Assembly: GCA_903912585.1 (NCBI GenBank)
Contig: CAIWHY010000511.1
Span: 1-11,233 of the forward strand
Reading direction: 5' to 3'
DNA from: an uncultured Thermoleophilia bacterium
Lineage (GTDB): Bacteria; Actinomycetota; Thermoleophilia; UBA2241
DNA length: 11,233 bases
Shown: one piece after another, positions 7,517 to 11,233 of the stretch
Layout: every line of letters begins with the position of its first letter
Numbering within the stretch: the first letter of the stretch is position 1
The notes under the pieces: model-generated
What the model saw: only the letters and a program-made list of their open reading frames with translations
Database searches by the model: none
What the model was told of the DNA's origin: nothing
Made by a program: the position numbers and the translations under genes

Positions 7517-8518
7517 GTGAAGCTACGCGATATTTACGAGACCGCCGTTCGCATGGGCATCGCCGCGGACCCCCGCGGCAAGGCCGGCGTCGACGACTAT
7601 CTCGAGCGCCAGAAGAGCCGCTTCGAGTCCGCACCCGAGCACCTCAAGCAGTTCGCAGACCCCGAGAGCCTCAAGAACCCGTACACCGACACGCGCATCT
7701 ACGTCGGCGACCCGGACCTCGAGGTCAAGACGCTGCTCGGCGGCATCGACATGAACACCGGCGAGGTCCTGCTGGCGGACCGCCTGCGCGAGAAGGGCAC
7801 CGCGATCGACGCGATCTACACCCACCATCCGGAGAGCTGGGGCCTCACCAAGCTCGACAGCGTGATGGAGGTCCAGGCCGATATCTGGGCGGGCATGGGC
7901 GTACCTATCCAGGCCGGCGAGAAGTTCATCACCGAGCGCATGGACGAGGTCCGCCGCCGCCTGATGCCGCTCAACTACGATCAGGCGATCGACGCGGCGC
8001 GCCTGCTCGGCGTGCCGTTCTTCTCGGCGCACACGCCCACCGACAACCTCGTCTACACCTTCCTCACGCGCTACTTCGAGAAGCGTGAACCGAAGACCAT
8101 AGACGACGTGCACAAGGCCCTGCTTGAGATCCCCGAGTACCGCATCGCGGCGCAGAAGGGTGCCGGCCCGTACCTCGGCAAGAGCCCCTCGAGTGCTCGG
8201 GCCGGGCGCGTGCTCGTCGACATGACCGGCGGCACCGAGGGTCCCAAGAAGGCCATCGAGAAGCTCGCCGACGCCGGCGTCGGCACGATCGTCGGCATGC
8301 ACATGAGCCAGGAGTTGCGCGATGAAGCCGACGCGCACGACATCCACGTGGTGATCGCCGGTCACATGAGCAGCGACTCGCTGGGCATCAACCAGTTCCT
8401 CGACGAGCTCGAGCGCAACGGCGTGGAGACGATCGCCACGTCCGGCCTGATCCGCGTGCACCGAGACGCCCGTGGAAAGGTCCTCAGCGAGGAGCCGGGC
8501 GCCCTGCCGGCGCTCTAG
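7517..8518 (+). CDS. NIF3-like dinuclear metal-binding protein
   Basis: The product is a 333-residue NIF3/YbgI-family protein. Members form toroids with a two-metal site, and several have been proposed to act as hydrolases, but the cellular role is unsettled. Visible motifs are THHPESWG (His103, His104), SAHTPTDNL (His172, Asp176) and AGHMSSDSLG (His283, Asp287). They match the HHP, AHxxxD and GHxxSE metal motifs of the family, with Asp instead of the usual Glu in the last. An N-terminal part (residues 1-70) is longer than in short NIF3 proteins. The GTG is supported by AAAGGA (7506-7511) five bases upstream. The U32 gene starts 12 bases after its stop, so the two probably form one transcript. 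No signal peptide or membrane segment is seen. Confidence 0.82.
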   Translation: MKLRDIYETAVRMGIAADPRGKAGVDDYLERQKSRFESAPEHLKQFADPESLKNPYTDTRIYVGDPDLEVKTLLGGIDMNTGEVLLADRLREKGTAIDAIYTHHPESWGLTKLDSVMEVQADIWAGMGVPIQAGEKFITERMDEVRRRLMPLNYDQAIDAARLLGVPFFSAHTPTDNLVYTFLTRYFEKREPKTIDDVHKALLEIPEYRIAAQKGAGPYLGKSPSSARAGRVLVDMTGGTEGPKKAIEKLADAGVGTIVGMHMSQELRDEADAHDIHVVIAGHMSSDSLGINQFLDELERNGVETIATSGLIRVHRDARGKVLSEEPGALPAL

Positions 8519-8530
8519 CCGGCGCCCGCC

Positions 8531-11101
8531 ATGGCGAGCGAAGACGGGGACCCCTTGACGAGCGCCGCCTCGCGGATCGAACTGCTGGCACCGGCGGGTG
8601 AGCCGCGCGCCCTGCGCGCGGCGCTCGCCGCCGGCGCCGACGCCGTGTACTTCGGCCTCGACCGCTGGAGCGCCCGCGCCTTCGCCGGTAACTTCGCCGG
8701 CGAGACGGTCGTGGAGGCGGTCGAGCTCGCGCACCTCTACGAGGCGAGCGCTTACCTGGCGCTCAACACGCTGCTCAAGGACGCCGAGGTGGAGCCGGCG
8801 CTGGCGGCTCTGGAGGCGCCGTACCTCGCCGGCCTGGACGCCCTCATCGTCGCCGACCTCGGCTTTGCCGCGCGCGTGCGCGAGGCTTATCCGGAGCTGC
8901 CGCTGCACGCCAGCACGCAGCTGAACACGCACAGCTCGTCGCAGCTGGAGGCGCTCGCGAGGCTGGGCTTCTCGCGCGCCATCCTCGCCCGCGAGCTCAG
9001 TCTCGAGGAGATCGCCGCGCTCGACGCCCACGGCCTCGAGCTGGAGGCGTTCGTGCACGGAGCCTTGTGCTACGGCTACTCTGGCGACTGCCTGCTCTCG
9101 AGCATGGTCGGCGGCCGCAGCGGCAATCGCGGCCGCTGCAGCCAGGCGTGCCGCCTGCGCTACGGCATGCAGCGGCTCGGCGGTCACGCAGCGCCGGTCG
9201 CCGGCGCGGCAGGCGGCCGAGCCGAGGCCCGCGGCTCCGCCGGCGCGGATGCGGACGACCTCGTGCGCGTCATGTCCACCTCCGACCTGGCCGCGATCGC
9301 CGTGCTGCCGCGGCTGCTCGCCGCGGGCGTCACGTCGTTCAAGCTGGAGGGCCGCATGAAGGACGCGGCCTACGTGGGCGTGACGACCGCCGTCTACCGC
9401 GATGCGCTCGACGCGGCGCTCGCCGACCCCGCGCACTACACCGTCGACCCGCAGTGGAGCGAGCGTCTCGAGCAGAGCTTCTCGCGCAGCTTCACGACGG
9501 CGCACCTCGAGGGCCGCCACTGGGAGGTGCGAAGTGGTGGTCGCGGCGGGCACCGCGGCGTGCTCGTGGGGCGCGTCTCGCGCGTCAACGAGGCCCGCGG
9601 CGAGGTGTTCGTGCGCCTGCGCCAGCCGGTCGCGGCCGGCGACCTGGTCTACCTCTACACGCCGTGGGGCCAGACCGAGCCGGCGCGGCTCGAGGAATCC
9701 GGGGATGAGGAGATCACCCTGCGCCTGCGCGAGCGCGTCGCCGTCAAGGACCGGTTGTTCCGCCTTGCAGCGGCCGACGCCGGGCAGCTGGCCCGCGACC
9801 TCGTCGCCGGCCGCCAGGCGCGGCGCCCCGTCCTGCTGCGCATGTGCCTGGTCGGCGAGGTGGGCCGGCCGGCAGCCCTCGCCGTCGAGCAGGCCGGCGG
9901 CGCCGCCGCCGCCGTGACTGTGACGACCGCAGCGCCGCTCACCGCGGCGCGCACGGCCGCGCTGACCGCGGACAAGGCACGCGACGCCCTCGCCGCGATG
10001 GGCGGGACGCCATACCGTCTGGCCGACCTCGAGTTCGCCGTCGACCAGGGCGTGTTCCTCGGCGTCGGCGACCTCAAGGACCTCCGGCGCCGTGCGCTTG
10101 TCGCGCTCGATTTGGAGCGCCTCGATGCCCGCCGTCGTGGCCCGCAGGGCGAGCTCGCTCCTCGCGCGACCGCCGCGCCGGGGCTCACGACTGCGACCGC
10201 CGCGCCGCTGCCCAAGGTCGGCGGCGCCCCGGCGCGGGGCACGGCCGCCGGCCGCGCGTCGGTGATCCTCGTCATGCGCCCGGGCGAGCGCCCGCTGCGC
10301 GGGGTGGAGGGGGACGCGGGCTGCCTCGATCTGCAGGCCGGCGACGGCCCGGCCGCCGTCGCGGCCGAACTACGGGAGCTGAGGCGCAGAGGTCTGCGAG
10401 TCTACGCGCGGACGCCGGAGGTCCTCTTCGACGCTGACCTGCCGTGGCTGCGCGCCGTCCTGGCTCTGCCGTGGGACGGCGTGTACGTGCGTCACCTCGG
10501 AGCGCTCTGCGAGCTTGCGCGGGGCGCGGGGGAGGGCGAGCCCGCGATCGTCCTCGAGTATCCCTTGCAGGGTCTCAACGCCCTGACGGCCGGTGTGGTC
10601 CACGGGCTCGCCGGCCGCGCGCCGGTCGCGGTGGTCGCTTCGCCGGAGGCTTCGCTCGAGGAGATCGTCGTGCTGCGGGGCGGCCTGGTCGCCGGAGCGC
10701 TGGCCGCCGGCCTGCCCGGTCCCGCTCCCGACCTGCACATCCTGGCCTTCGGGCGCCAGCTGGTCCTGCACAGCCGCGACCAGCTCGGCCGGGCCGAGGG
10801 TCTCTACGAGGCACCGGGCCCGGACTCCCACGTCGGCCTCCTCCTTGAGGACGCCAAGAGCTACGTGTTCCCCGCCGAAGTGGACGCGAGCGGGACGCGC
10901 CTCTTCAACGCGCGCGTCACCAACCTCGCTCCCAACCTCGACGACCTCGGAGCCGCCGGCGTCACCGGGTTCCTCGTGATCCAGTCCGACCTCGACGCAC
11001 GCGAGAGGGCGGCGTTCGCCGCCGACGGCCTCGCCGCGCTGGCGCCGCTGGCGACGCGCGAACGCACGACCACCGGGCACCTCTTCCGCGGCGTCGCGTA
11101 G
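8531..11101 (+). CDS. U32-family protein, long form (RlhA-like)
   Basis: This 856-residue protein belongs to peptidase family U32. Several members, such as E. coli RlhA and TrhP/TrhO-linked YegQ, are RNA hydroxylation factors rather than proteases. The U32 core runs from LLAPAGEP (~18) through LHASTQLN to FKLEGRMKD (~270). Cys180, 187, 203 and 207 (ALCYGYSGDC and NRGRCSQAC) are the four Cys proposed to hold an iron-sulfur cluster. A DUF3656-like middle (~435-545, ending in LKDLRRRALVAL) follows, then an Ala-rich linker and a C-terminal part as in long U32 proteins (GRQLVLHSRDQLG). An Ala/Gly-rich insert sits at ~215-240. The ATG at 8531 lacks a clear ribosome site; TTG 8555, after GGGGA, is an in-frame alternative. 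The 23S rRNA target is by analogy only. Confidence 0.9.
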   Translation: MASEDGDPLTSAASRIELLAPAGEPRALRAALAAGADAVYFGLDRWSARAFAGNFAGETVVEAVELAHLYEASAYLALNTLLKDAEVEPALAALEAPYLAGLDALIVADLGFAARVREAYPELPLHASTQLNTHSSSQLEALARLGFSRAILARELSLEEIAALDAHGLELEAFVHGALCYGYSGDCLLSSMVGGRSGNRGRCSQACRLRYGMQRLGGHAAPVAGAAGGRAEARGSAGADADDLVRVMSTSDLAAIAVLPRLLAAGVTSFKLEGRMKDAAYVGVTTAVYRDALDAALADPAHYTVDPQWSERLEQSFSRSFTTAHLEGRHWEVRSGGRGGHRGVLVGRVSRVNEARGEVFVRLRQPVAAGDLVYLYTPWGQTEPARLEESGDEEITLRLRERVAVKDRLFRLAAADAGQLARDLVAGRQARRPVLLRMCLVGEVGRPAALAVEQAGGAAAAVTVTTAAPLTAARTAALTADKARDALAAMGGTPYRLADLEFAVDQGVFLGVGDLKDLRRRALVALDLERLDARRRGPQGELAPRATAAPGLTTATAAPLPKVGGAPARGTAAGRASVILVMRPGERPLRGVEGDAGCLDLQAGDGPAAVAAELRELRRRGLRVYARTPEVLFDADLPWLRAVLALPWDGVYVRHLGALCELARGAGEGEPAIVLEYPLQGLNALTAGVVHGLAGRAPVAVVASPEASLEEIVVLRGGLVAGALAAGLPGPAPDLHILAFGRQLVLHSRDQLGRAEGLYEAPGPDSHVGLLLEDAKSYVFPAEVDASGTRLFNARVTNLAPNLDDLGAAGVTGFLVIQSDLDARERAAFAADGLAALAPLATRERTTTGHLFRGVA

Positions 11102-11121
11102 GGGAGCACGACGGCGTCCGG

Positions 11122-11233
11122 GTGAGCGCGCCGCCGCGTCGGCGAGCGCGGCCCCAAGCGAGCACGGCGAAGCGCGAGCGCAGCTTCGCGTCCTCGCGTC
11201 TTAGGGCCGCCACGCCGCCGCCGGAGCCGGCCC
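11122..11233 (+). CDS. Possible start of a downstream gene, truncated
   Basis: A GTG at 11122 opens a frame that stays open to the right edge (37 codons). It would start MSAPPRRRARPQAS and continue basic and Pro/Ala-rich, like a disordered N-terminus. GGGGAG at 11101-11106 is too far away for a good ribosome site. The stretch also holds an inverted repeat, GCGAAGC (11167-11173) with GCTTCGC (11183-11189), which could instead be part of a U32 terminator though no T tract follows. I recognise no family. Confidence 0.25.
   Translation, partial: MSAPPRRRARPQASTAKRERSFASSRLRAATPPPEPA

Noticed and set aside
9180..9255. Inserted or foreign segment within the U32 gene
   Set aside because: The Ala/Gly-rich stretch keeps the frame and the local GC content and looks like a flexible linker, not an insertion.
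7523..9553. Minus-strand open frame of about 676 codons opposite the NIF3-like and U32 genes
   Set aside because: Same shadow effect of high third-position GC; no motif or ribosome site supports it.

Overview
The window is a GC-rich bacterial chromosome segment in which all confident genes lie on the + strand. The order pheT, then an arginine-biosynthesis block (argC/argJ remnant, argB, argR, argG, argH), then mpg matches the pheST-argCJBDFRGH arrangement familiar from Actinomycetota. High GC, many GTG starts and TGCAT-type ARG boxes also fit an actinobacterium, possibly a deep-branching class. No sequence here settles the class, and no rRNA or tRNA gene is visible.

Layout. Bases 1-1655 are the 3' two thirds of pheT. 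Bases 1656-2042 are a regulatory stretch: a terminator-like hairpin, two near-identical 13-bp ARG-box-like palindromes 31 bp apart, a promoter whose -35 lies in the second palindrome, a possible 42-codon Arg-rich leader ORF, and a hairpin containing that ORF's stop. Bases 2043-2351 hold a 102-codon ORF joining a middle piece of ArgC to the last residues of ArgJ. It appears to be the scar of a large deletion, still coupled to argB by an ATGA overlap. Then come argB, a second ARG-box pair and promoter, argR, argG, a 17-bp tandem repeat that presents three successive start sites, and argH. mpg (3-methyladenine DNA glycosylase) follows closely. After a 149-bp gap come a NIF3-like metal-binding protein and a long U32-family protein. 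The last 132 bases may contain the start of another gene.

How it works together. ArgB performs the second, usually arginine-inhibited, step of ornithine synthesis. ArgG and ArgH convert citrulline to arginine. ArgR is the arginine-responsive repressor that probably acts on both ARG-box pairs. Intact argC and argJ, plus argD and argF, are missing from the places the conserved cluster would put them. The organism must encode these steps elsewhere, use another route, or depend on outside ornithine or citrulline; alternatively the assembly is collapsed here.

The most notable points are the argC-argJ fusion scar, the possible Arg-codon leader/attenuator under ArgR-type operators, and the tandem start modules before argH. 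The NIF3-U32 pair downstream is conserved-looking but of uncertain function. I did not find a defence system, mobile element, CRISPR array or phage gene.
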